Source: Clostridium_B lapidicellarium (GTDB taxonomy: Bacteria > Bacillota > Clostridia > Clostridiales > Clostridiaceae). From it: a stretch of DNA of 64,000 nucleotides. Positions 1 to 7,380 of this stretch are shown here, piece after piece. A model generated the notes under the pieces. The model made no database searches. It saw nothing but the letters and a program-made list of their open reading frames with translations, and was not told where the DNA came from. A program made the translations under genes and the position numbers. Each line of letters opens with the position of its first letter. Position 1 is the stretch's first letter. The stretch spans positions 1 to 64,000 of the forward strand of contig NZ_JBGFFE010000016.1 in the NCBI RefSeq assembly GCF_041224415.1, read 5' to 3'.

Positions 1-44
1 AACTAGCTTGGAAGGCTAGCACTCTACCATTGAGTTACACCCGC
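1..44 (-). tRNA. tRNA-Gly (anticodon TCC), partial
   Basis: The reverse strand begins GCGGGTGTAAC, has a D-loop with AATGG, and an anticodon loop CTTCCAA with anticodon TCC (reverse complement of positions 10-12). The 3' half lies beyond the left edge of the window. It follows tRNA-Pro on the same strand, so the two probably belong to one tRNA transcript. Confidence 0.93.
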
Positions 45-153
45 ATGAAATTTGTCCATTCAATATTAAGTGATGCCGTTTTAACAACCATAAAATTAAT
101 TTAGCTTTGCCTGAAGTCAAAATTCATACACAGAGCATACTCAATCAATTGAA

Positions 154-229
154 TGGTCGGGGTGACAGGGCTTGAACCTGCGACCTCATGGTCCCAAACC
201 ACGCGCGCTCCCATCTGCGCTACACCCCG
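154..229 (-). tRNA. tRNA-Pro (anticodon TGG)
   Basis: The reverse strand reads as a complete 76-nt cloverleaf. The acceptor stem is CGGGGTG paired with CACCCCG, the anticodon loop is TTTGGGA with anticodon TGG, the T-arm contains GGTTCAAGCC, and the terminal CCA is encoded (complement of 154-156). It lies about 110 nt upstream of tRNA-Gly on the same strand. Confidence 0.96.
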
Positions 230-325
230 ACAACTAGAAGCCTTTTCAAACTCTCGACAACATTAATTATTCTACACGATATATATGGATTCGTCAATAC
301 CCAATTGAAATTTTTTTCATTTTAT

Positions 326-796
326 TTACACTCTTTTGATCTCAGGAGTTATAATTCCATTTTCCAAACTTATTACCGCAACGCTGTTAAACCCATCTCT
401 AGGTACAGATGGGCTCCCTGGATTGACAAACCATATACCACCTTCATGAATTATCGTGGATATATGTGTATGTCCAAATAAAACTACATCAGCTTCTTCT
501 TCTAAAGCTTTATATTTCAACTTGGTAAGTTCATATTTGACATCATATCTGTGCCCATGGGTTATAAAGAATTTTTTGCCCTCCATGATTTCAACTCTTT
601 CACTGGGGACACCTACGGAGAAATCACAATTTCCCTTCACATTAATCACAGGTTTCTTAAAAAATCTCTCAATCCGCAAAACATCCTGAACATTATCCCC
701 CAGGTGAATGATAACATCCATATCGAAAAAAACATTTTTAACCCTGTCAACAAATTTTCTGTCTCTATGAGTATCACTTATTACTCCTATCTGCAA
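326..796 (-). CDS. YfcE/MJ0936-family metallophosphoesterase
   Basis: This 156-aa protein is a small calcineurin-like phosphoesterase. Visible metal-binding motifs in order are SDTH near the N-terminus, HLGDN around residue 32, KGNCD around 55, THGH around 80 and GHTH around 109, which is the full YfcE/MJ0936 signature. Members hydrolyse phosphodiesters in vitro; the cellular substrate is usually unknown. The start is a TTG three bases after the rdgB stop, with an AAGG ribosome site inside the end of rdgB, so translation is probably coupled. The order rph-rdgB-phosphoesterase matches B. subtilis rph-ysnA-ysnB, which supports a conserved RNA/nucleotide housekeeping operon. Confidence 0.93.
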   Translation of the reverse strand: MQIGVISDTHRDRKFVDRVKNVFFDMDVIIHLGDNVQDVLRIERFFKKPVINVKGNCDFSVGVPSERVEIMEGKKFFITHGHRYDVKYELTKLKYKALEEEADVVLFGHTHISTIIHEGGIWFVNPGSPSVPRDGFNSVAVISLENGIITPEIKRV

Positions 797-799
797 ATC

Positions 800-1411
800 T
801 CATACCTTCTTCTCAATGTATTTTCCCAATTCGATTTTCAATTTTTCCAGTGCTTTCGCCCTATGACTTATAGAATTCTTCAGTTTGGCAGGCATTTCTC
901 CAAAGGTCATGCCATACTCCGGTACATAAAATAGAGGGTCATAGCCAAATTTATTGTTTCCTCTTTCCTCCTTGCAAATCACCCCTTTTATTTCTCCCTG
1001 CACTTCAATCATCTTATCAGTTTCCAGTATCAGAACCATGGCACATAAAAATTTTGCCATCCTGCTGTCCGTATTTTTATTTTTCAGGAGCCTCAGAAGT
1101 TTTTCGTTATTTTTTTCATCATTCCCATGTTCACCTGCAAATCTCGCAGAATGTACTCCCGGATCTCCATCCAGCCCTTTGACCATAAGGCCCGAATCAT
1201 CCGCCAGTACCATAAATCTCCGCCCCAGAAAATCATATACCGACTTAGCTTTCTTATAGGCATTCTGCATAAATGTAGTTCCATCTTCATCGACATCTAT
1301 ATTCACCCCAATCTCACCCATAGACAAAATTCTCATAGGATATTGGGATAATATCTGTTTGATCTCCCTTATTTTATTAGGGTTATTACTTGCCACTATT
1401 AATTCTTTCAC
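800..1411 (-). CDS. rdgB: RdgB/HAM1-family non-canonical purine NTP pyrophosphatase
   Basis: This 203-aa cytoplasmic protein matches the Ham1/RdgB family, which hydrolyses ITP, dITP and XTP to monophosphates and keeps deaminated purines out of nucleic acids. The N-terminal substrate loop ASNNPNK, the DDSGL motif near residue 70, FGYDPLF near 157 and the C-terminal SHRAKAL are all present, and the length is typical. The start is GTG at 1409-1411, overlapping the rph stop by one base (TAGTG), which implies translational coupling. It is the middle gene of the rph-rdgB-phosphoesterase operon. Confidence 0.97.
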   Translation of the reverse strand: MKELIVASNNPNKIREIKQILSQYPMRILSMGEIGVNIDVDEDGTTFMQNAYKKAKSVYDFLGRRFMVLADDSGLMVKGLDGDPGVHSARFAGEHGNDEKNNEKLLRLLKNKNTDSRMAKFLCAMVLILETDKMIEVQGEIKGVICKEERGNNKFGYDPLFYVPEYGMTFGEMPAKLKNSISHRAKALEKLKIELGKYIEKKV

Positions 1412-2157
1412 TATTCACCACCCGTTCCTATCCACAAGGAGTCCATCTTCAAACTGTTTTTTTGGGCTCGAATCATATTTCTTATGCCTTTCTCTCCCAA
1501 TGCCATGAGCTCTTTCAAGTCTTCTTTCGTAAACGGGCTCCGTTCTCCAGTACCCTGTATCTCTACAATTTCATCAGAATCCGTCATTACTATGTTCATG
1601 TCCACCTTGGCCCTGGAATCTTCCAGATAACATAAATCCAGCATTTTCACATCATCTACAATTCCTACGCTTACGGCACTTACGAAATCTCTTATGGGGT
1701 AGATTTTAAAAGGTGATCTCCTGTGCAGTACATTTACAGCATCCACGAGCGACACAAATGCCCCGGATATAGAAGCCGTCCTGGTACCGCCGTCAGCCTG
1801 GATCACATCACAGTCAACCCATATGGTCTTTTCTCCTATAGCTTTCAAATCCACTACAGATCTCAGTGCCCTACCTATAAGTCTCTGTATTTCCATAGTC
1901 CTTCCGTCAATTTTACCTCTGGTTATGTCTCTTATCTTCCTAACCTGAGTGGCCCTGGGAAGCATATTGTATTCGCAAGTTATCCAGCCCTGACCCTTAC
2001 CTTTCAGGAAAGGCGGAACCTTATCCTCTATGGATGCAGTACATATAACCTTTGTATCACCGGTTTCCATAAGTACAGAGCCTTCTGCATATTTTGTATA
2101 TTTTCTCGTTATTTTTATAGGCCTAATTTGATCATATTTTCTACCATCGACTCTCAT
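1411..2157 (-). CDS. rph: Ribonuclease PH
   Basis: This 248-aa protein is the phosphorolytic 3'-5' exoribonuclease that trims tRNA 3' ends using inorganic phosphate. Characteristic sequences are MRVDGRKYDQIRP at the N-terminus, the RATQVRK loop, GKIDGRTMEIQRLIGRALR (phosphate-binding arginines) around residues 85-105, DCDVIQADGGTRTAS around 115-130 and the EIQGTGE motif near 200. It starts at ATG with a strong GGAGGAG site. Length is as expected for bacterial RNase PH. It is the first gene of the three-gene operon with rdgB. Confidence 0.98.
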   Translation of the reverse strand: MRVDGRKYDQIRPIKITRKYTKYAEGSVLMETGDTKVICTASIEDKVPPFLKGKGQGWITCEYNMLPRATQVRKIRDITRGKIDGRTMEIQRLIGRALRSVVDLKAIGEKTIWVDCDVIQADGGTRTASISGAFVSLVDAVNVLHRRSPFKIYPIRDFVSAVSVGIVDDVKMLDLCYLEDSRAKVDMNIVMTDSDEIVEIQGTGERSPFTKEDLKELMALGEKGIRNMIRAQKNSLKMDSLWIGTGGE

Positions 2158-2208
2158 TTTTCTCCTCCAAAACCAAAACTGTATCTTCTTAGATCAATTA
2201 TACATCAA

Positions 2209-3201
2209 TTATTTTAATTTTTCTTCCAATACAAATAATTCATCACTCTGGGGGGGCTCCACCTGGTGCTGTACTCCGTCTCTGCCAACCATCATATATG
2301 AATTCCCGGTGATTTTACCTATAATGCTGGCCTTAATACCGCAGTTTTCCAGCATGTGAACCAGCTCCCTTCCTCTTTCGGTAGTAATGAGCATGCTGCC
2401 TGAAGAAATAAATCTAAGGGGATCTATGGAATATTTTTTGCATATTTTCAATGTGATTTCCCTTAGAGGTACCTTGTCTTCATATATTTTAAAACCAACC
2501 TCACTTGCTTTGGCAACCTCCCAGAGTGCACCTAAAAGTCCTCCTTCAGTTATATCATGCATGGAATTTACTCCGAATTTCCCGGACAATACTCCCTCTT
2601 TAACCACACTTATATAATTTATATAATTCTTAGCTTCATCTATTTCAGCGGACGTAAGTATGTTTTTAAGTTTCCCTTCAAAATCATTTGCCGCAATACT
2701 GGTACCCTCCAGGCACAAATATTTCGTTACAACTATATCGTCACCTTCCCTTGCTCCCGAGGTAGACACAGCTTTTCCCCTGTCTCCCCTTCCTATTACA
2801 GTGCAAGAAATAACCATTTTATTTACAGCTTTGGTTACCTCGGTATGTCCGCCCAATATTTCCACATCAAGTTTTCCTGCCTCACTGCTCATTTCTCTCA
2901 TGATTTGCCTTATATCTTCCAGGCGGGAATCTTCAGGAGCCAGAATTGTAACTAGAATTCCTACCGGCTCCACGCCGCAGGAAGCTATATCATTGCAGTT
3001 TATATGTACTGCCAGTCTACCGCTGTTTAAACCGGCACCGGTAATGGGATCCGTTGAAACAATACATTCCTTGTCTCCAAAATTTACAACACTGCAGTCC
3101 TCTCCTATGCCGCTCCTTATCCTGACATCCTTCCTTTTAACCGCTCTGTTTTCATCTATTATGGATTTCAAATCCTTCCAATCCAATTTTCCAACTTTCA
3201 T
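2209..3201 (-). CDS. AIR synthase-related (HypE-like) protein
   Basis: This 330-aa protein has the two-domain AIR synthase/PurM-HypE fold. The N-terminal half carries GIGEDCSVV and STDPITGA, plus a helix with NDIASCGVEPVG typical of ATP-binding PurM relatives; a C-terminal AIRS_C part carries HDITEGGLLGALWEVA. It lacks the C-terminal PRIC motif of true HypE hydrogenase maturases (it ends EEKLK), so it is better called an AIR-synthase-related protein of unknown substrate. The start chosen is ATG at 3199-3201, preceded by GGAAG at a normal distance; the ORF runs 11 codons further upstream without a ribosome site. It lies 51 bp upstream of rph on the same strand. Confidence 0.85.
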   Translation of the reverse strand: MKVGKLDWKDLKSIIDENRAVKRKDVRIRSGIGEDCSVVNFGDKECIVSTDPITGAGLNSGRLAVHINCNDIASCGVEPVGILVTILAPEDSRLEDIRQIMREMSSEAGKLDVEILGGHTEVTKAVNKMVISCTVIGRGDRGKAVSTSGAREGDDIVVTKYLCLEGTSIAANDFEGKLKNILTSAEIDEAKNYINYISVVKEGVLSGKFGVNSMHDITEGGLLGALWEVAKASEVGFKIYEDKVPLREITLKICKKYSIDPLRFISSGSMLITTERGRELVHMLENCGIKASIIGKITGNSYMMVGRDGVQHQVEPPQSDELFVLEEKLK

Positions 3202-3277
3202 AAAATTTTCTTCCTTTCTAAAATAAACATTCACTATTTCAAACCTACTTTCATATTATCTATATAGGGATTAATTT

Positions 3278-4693
3278 ATGGTAGGTGTAAATATTTTGAA
3301 ATATATAGGACCCTTCTTAAAAATCAATAAAATAAAACCCACTAATGTCAAACAACAGCTGTTTTATTTTTCAAAAGAATCTTTAAAAGATATCGTACTA
3401 CACTCAAAATGCGGAGTTCTCACTTCAGTTAAAGGAATTGCCTCCAATTTTGATATTAACACATTTAAAAATCTTTCTCCACTTTTATGTATTTATAGAA
3501 AGGCAAATCCTGTTCTCGTAAATATAAACGACAAGCTGTGTTGGAACGATGATAAATTCAAGAGGGAAATAAACATAGACAGCAATGCATTTATGACTTT
3601 ATGTTTGATGGAGCTTTCAGATTACTACAATTCCTTTCACAATATAGATAAAAATAAATATAATTTGGGAAAACTCTATACTTCTCTGAGTAAAAAACAA
3701 CTTGAATTCTATGCATCATATTTCAGAAACAGTGAAGGTATATTCGTAGATAAGAAATGCGAAAGCGGATCAAATCCGGGAGAGATCAAATTCATAGATA
3801 AACATAAGAAATTCAAATTTTCATCTCAAGCTCTATTAATGGCCGCATATTACAGGTGCAGCACTTTAATGGACGGTGAGGAAAAAGAGGATTTAAAAAA
3901 TTTTTCCTTCGACATTCTAGATATGCTTATTGATTCAAGAAATGATCTATACGAATTATCCTTTGAAGAGCTTACAAAATTATGTTTTGCACTAAATATA
4001 TTCTACGGGTATTCCAGAGACAATAGGTGCAAAGACTTGATACTTGACATATCAGAACTCATTTTTGAAAAATTTTACCACACAAATTCCCAGTCAGGCA
4101 TGATAAAGGAAACAAATGTGGAAAATGACTCCCTGAATTATATAAATTTTATAATGATATACAAATATACGAATTTCATAAAGTACAAAGACAATGCAGA
4201 TTTCATATTTGAAAAACTCTTAAAACTTTATGATTCGGAAAAAGGACTGTTTATAAAAAATACATCCAAAAAAAATACGGAATTTACATGTCTCGAGGTC
4301 ATTCTGTACTTAATGGCTTTTCTGCTAAATGTAGACATATATAAAAATAGAAATAAAAACAGCCTGGTAGTACTGGATATATTCAAGCGCCAACTTATAG
4401 ATTCAGGTATGATCTTAAGCTGGCCGGAGGCTCCCGACCTAAATAATGTAGAACGATATAGAAATTTTTCTCTCAAATCAGAAGATCTAATAGACGAGCA
4501 AAATTTCAGGACGTCTTCAGTTCCATCTCCCGAAGCTTGTGAAATAGCACCCGTTTTCTGCAAATACGTAACTTACAGTATGAAAAAGAAAAGATTCAAA
4601 TCCATAAAAGTTTCATTTGACGCATATAAAAACATGTTCATATTTTTTACCGTGCTGCACTTTCTAAATCCCAGGATGAAACTTTCATTTTAA
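3278..4693 (+). CDS. Conserved clostridial protein of unknown function
   Basis: This 471-aa ORF is divergent from the HypE-like gene and is followed by a small Cys-rich gene. No catalytic motif, signal peptide or transmembrane segment is evident. It is rich in Lys, Asn, Phe and Tyr and appears mostly helical, with repeated segments of the type LCFALNIFYGYS and LEVILYLMAFLLNV. That pattern could suit an alpha/alpha-toroid fold, as in glycan-processing or cellulose-related enzymes, but this is only an impression. The C-terminal portion has a polar loop with several Pro, Ser and Glu residues followed by a hydrophobic segment. Function unknown. Confidence 0.75.
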   Translation: MVGVNILKYIGPFLKINKIKPTNVKQQLFYFSKESLKDIVLHSKCGVLTSVKGIASNFDINTFKNLSPLLCIYRKANPVLVNINDKLCWNDDKFKREINIDSNAFMTLCLMELSDYYNSFHNIDKNKYNLGKLYTSLSKKQLEFYASYFRNSEGIFVDKKCESGSNPGEIKFIDKHKKFKFSSQALLMAAYYRCSTLMDGEEKEDLKNFSFDILDMLIDSRNDLYELSFEELTKLCFALNIFYGYSRDNRCKDLILDISELIFEKFYHTNSQSGMIKETNVENDSLNYINFIMIYKYTNFIKYKDNADFIFEKLLKLYDSEKGLFIKNTSKKNTEFTCLEVILYLMAFLLNVDIYKNRNKNSLVVLDIFKRQLIDSGMILSWPEAPDLNNVERYRNFSLKSEDLIDEQNFRTSSVPSPEACEIAPVFCKYVTYSMKKKRFKSIKVSFDAYKNMFIFFTVLHFLNPRMKLSF

Positions 4694-4802
4694 AATTCAG
4701 AAGGATAAATCTTTTACCTTTGGGATATAATAATATCACTCCAGTACAAGCCAGTTAAACTTAAAGGTTAACCTGATTCTTTATAAGGAAGGTGATAGGC
4801 AA

Positions 4803-4946
4803 ATGATGAATATTAACTGCTCTGAAAAATGTATACACGAGAAAAACGGGAAATGTACTCTGAACCACATTACTTCTATTGAAGATATTCCATCCCAAAA
4901 GACAAATTGCATGTACTTTTCTCCAAAAGAATCAGGTAAAAAATAA
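4803..4946 (+). CDS. Small Cys-rich protein, DUF1540-like (47 aa)
   Basis: A short ORF is preceded by AAGGAAGGTG at a good distance. The product, 47 residues, contains Cys6, Cys10, Cys18 and Cys36 in a C-x3-C-x7-C-x17-C pattern with a final CMYFSPK, very like the DUF1540 type of small clostridial proteins that may bind a metal. A second ATG directly follows the first. It is codirectional with the 471-aa gene about 110 bp upstream. Function unknown. Confidence 0.75.
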   Translation: MMNINCSEKCIHEKNGKCTLNHITSIEDIPSQKTNCMYFSPKESGKK

Positions 4947-4958
4947 AACAATGAAACT

Positions 4959-5013
4959 ATTCTTAGGTTTAAGCGGAATAAAGAAATATCTTCCTTCACT
5001 TAAGCCTAAGAAT
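4959..5013. terminator. Long inverted repeat between convergent genes
   Basis: ATTCTTAGGTTTAAG (4959-4973) pairs with CTTAAGCCTAAGAAT (4999-5013) over 15 bp with one G-T pair and a 25-nt loop. It sits between the small Cys-rich gene and the oppositely oriented solute-binding protein gene, so it could end transcripts from both sides. The T-tract is weak. Confidence 0.5.
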
Positions 5014-5038
5014 TTCCATTTATGATAGGCCGGAATAA

Positions 5039-6649
5039 TCAATGAACCAGATAAGCCCTATCCAACTTTATATTACCTAATTTATCCGCATAGACACCTG
5101 AGATGTAAGTTTTTGAAACGATAACCGTATTTTCAAAATACAGAGGCACCATCGGCATATCCTGGGCCAAGTCACTTTCTATATCTCTAAATATCTCTAT
5201 TCTTTGAGAGTTATCTTTTTGGAATACTGCATCCATCAACTCATTATCTATCTTCTCATTTCTGTACCCACATAAACCATAGGCCGAAGAAGAACTCCAC
5301 ATATTCAAAAACGCCAGCGGATAATCATAGTCTCCCCTGTAGTCTATTTCTGCCATATCATAATATCCACCTTTCAACTGCTGATTAAACCTGGACGATT
5401 CATATCCACGGCAGTCCACAGTTATTCCAGAAGCCTTCTCAATATTTTCAGCTATGTTCTCACACACTTTTTTATTCTCTACACTATCCACATATATGAA
5501 TACAAGATGTTTATTCTTGTCATAATTTAAATTCTTAATTGTCTCCACAGCACTTTCCCTCTGTGATGTATTCTGAAAAAACACCCTATTCATGAACCTG
5601 CCATTTAGTCCATCGCTTACATAATCCGGTATGTAGGAATCAGCTGCGGAGGCAGTATCATACAATATATTCTTTACTATATTACCCCTGTCAACCACCA
5701 GAGACACAAAATTTCTAAATTCAGCTTCCGACGTTACATTTTTCTTTTTCATATTGAATACTATGCCCTTTCCCTCCAGTCTAGGTGAAGTTATGTAATT
5801 TACTTTATTTTTTATATTTTTTATTTCACCTAAAGGAGGATTGGTAAACACATTTATCCTGTCCTTCTCGAAAGCCGCCAATGCACTTTCACTGGTATTT
5901 AATGATGTAAGCACTATTTTACTGCTCTTTACCCGGGATTTATTCCAGTAGCTGTTATTTTTCTTCAGAATAACACTGCCGTCCTGAGATATCCTATCTA
6001 TTACAAAACTTCCGGAGTAAAGTATTGATTTATAATTTTTTTTCCAGTTCACAAGCTTGTAATCAATATTCCTGAGGGAATACACAGGTTGTGCAAGTAT
6101 ATTCAAAAAATAATTGCAGGGATAATTCAGCCTTATGCGCAGGGTCCTTGTATCCACGGCATTTACAGCAACATCTTCAAAATTGCATCTGCCCTGCCTG
6201 TATTTTTCCGCCCCAAATATACAATTCAACTGTTTGGCATATATATTGTCCATGTCCTTGTTTAATATACTGGAGAAAAAATCCACAAAGTCATGTGCGG
6301 TAATAGGGGAACCATCACTCCACCTGGCATCTTTTCTTATCTTAAAAGTATAGCTAGTTCCACTTTCATCTACACTCCAATCCTCTGCCAGTCCAGGAAT
6401 TATTTTTCCATTTTCATCACTGTCCACAAGGCCTTCGAATGTATTTGCAAGTATATCTTTCTGCCTCACATTGCTGGAATTGAGCATTATCAAATTTTCA
6501 GGTAATTTGCCCATATTATATACCAGACTATCTTTATAGTCGCTGCTCCCGGCCTCCTGAACCCTTTTTTTCAGAGAGCCCCCTATCAGTGTTATGGAAA
6601 TAATCGAAATTATTAATATAATGGACATTATACAGATAAGTTTCTTCAT
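5039..6649 (-). CDS. Family 5 extracellular solute-binding protein (OppA/DppA-like), orphan
   Basis: The 536-aa product belongs to the SBP_bac_5 family that binds oligopeptides, dipeptides or nickel for ABC import. Visible family hallmarks are NTFEGLVDSDENGKIIPGLAEDW after residue 70, RWSDGSPITAHDFV near 110-125, and the C-terminal MPMVPLYFENT. The N-terminus has KK followed by one long hydrophobic segment ending GGSLKKR; there is no lipobox cysteine, so it is probably anchored by an uncleaved helix or cleaved by signal peptidase I. No permease or ATPase genes lie nearby, so it either serves a remote transporter or acts as a sensor. SD AAGGAG precedes the ATG. Confidence 0.88.
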   Translation of the reverse strand: MKKLICIMSIILIISIISITLIGGSLKKRVQEAGSSDYKDSLVYNMGKLPENLIMLNSSNVRQKDILANTFEGLVDSDENGKIIPGLAEDWSVDESGTSYTFKIRKDARWSDGSPITAHDFVDFFSSILNKDMDNIYAKQLNCIFGAEKYRQGRCNFEDVAVNAVDTRTLRIRLNYPCNYFLNILAQPVYSLRNIDYKLVNWKKNYKSILYSGSFVIDRISQDGSVILKKNNSYWNKSRVKSSKIVLTSLNTSESALAAFEKDRINVFTNPPLGEIKNIKNKVNYITSPRLEGKGIVFNMKKKNVTSEAEFRNFVSLVVDRGNIVKNILYDTASAADSYIPDYVSDGLNGRFMNRVFFQNTSQRESAVETIKNLNYDKNKHLVFIYVDSVENKKVCENIAENIEKASGITVDCRGYESSRFNQQLKGGYYDMAEIDYRGDYDYPLAFLNMWSSSSAYGLCGYRNEKIDNELMDAVFQKDNSQRIEIFRDIESDLAQDMPMVPLYFENTVIVSKTYISGVYADKLGNIKLDRAYLVH

Positions 6650-6824
6650 ATATATCTCCTTACTTTAATGATAATGGAATACAGTTTAAATTATTGTCAG
6701 TTATTATAAAAATAATCAAATTGCATTATATATTTTTTTATATAAATTTTTTATGATATAATGTCTATGTATATTTTAGGCACTTTTATATCCTTGAGAT
6801 TTTAATTATATGGAGGAGTGTAAA

Positions 6825-6989
6825 ATGTTACTTGTAATAGAAATTTTCGGCATACTGACCATGTGTACCATCATATTCGTTTCAATCTGGGGATTTATAA
6901 CTGTTAAGCAAGCTCTGTCACAGTTAAAATATAAAAATTACATTCTGGAAAAGCTGGCACAATATATACATATGATTTCAAAAAAATAA
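6825..6989 (+). CDS. Small single-span membrane protein (54 aa)
   Basis: The ORF begins with ATG behind GGAGGAG, a very good ribosome site. The 54-aa product has one hydrophobic helix (about residues 3-28), then a Lys/Tyr-rich amphipathic tail. It stands alone between divergent and convergent genes, with a hairpin directly after the stop. No function can be assigned; the start signal and hairpin argue it is a real small gene. Confidence 0.65.
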   Translation: MLLVIEIFGILTMCTIIFVSIWGFITVKQALSQLKYKNYILEKLAQYIHMISKK

Positions 6990-7012
6990 GGCAATCTTCC
7001 TAAGATTGTCTT
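6988..7012 (+). terminator. Hairpin after the 54-aa gene
   Basis: An 11-bp stem (AAGGCAATCTT with AAGATTGTCTT, one G-T pair) with a 3-nt loop starts within the stop codon of the small gene. It lies between convergent genes and is a plausible short terminator despite a weak T-tract. Confidence 0.5.
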
Positions 7013-7020
7013 ATAACCAT

Positions 7021-7290
7021 TTAGAAAACTTTCATATGCATAAAAAACATTGTTACACAGGCTATTACTATACAAGTTATAGGATATACTATATTTCTAA
7101 AATTAGTTCTAAAGACTATCATATTAACAGCCCATATTATCATAGTTCCAAATATGCTCCACTGCAGCGTATAATAATCATTAAAATACTTTACATATGT
7201 AAAATGATACGTAGTGAGGAGTGTTAATATCAATGCAACGATAGTAAATACAACACCTATCCATCCTAATAAACTTATAGCTTTTTTCAT
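7021..7290 (-). CDS. Small three-helix membrane protein
   Basis: This 89-aa hydrophobic protein has three predicted membrane helices (roughly residues 5-28, 38-58 and 65-85). The start taken is ATG 7288-7290 with GTGGAGG upstream; the ORF itself extends 16 codons further upstream without a ribosome site. It is about 90 bp downstream of ligA on the same strand. Function unknown. Confidence 0.7.
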   Translation of the reverse strand: MKKAISLLGWIGVVFTIVALILTLLTTYHFTYVKYFNDYYTLQWSIFGTMIIWAVNMIVFRTNFRNIVYPITCIVIACVTMFFMHMKVF

Positions 7291-7380
7291 TTTTTCCTCC
7301 ACAGATTTTACCTGAAGTTTAATTATCCAATATAACAAAACTATTTTTATAATAACTCACTTTAATTGTTTTGTAAATAT

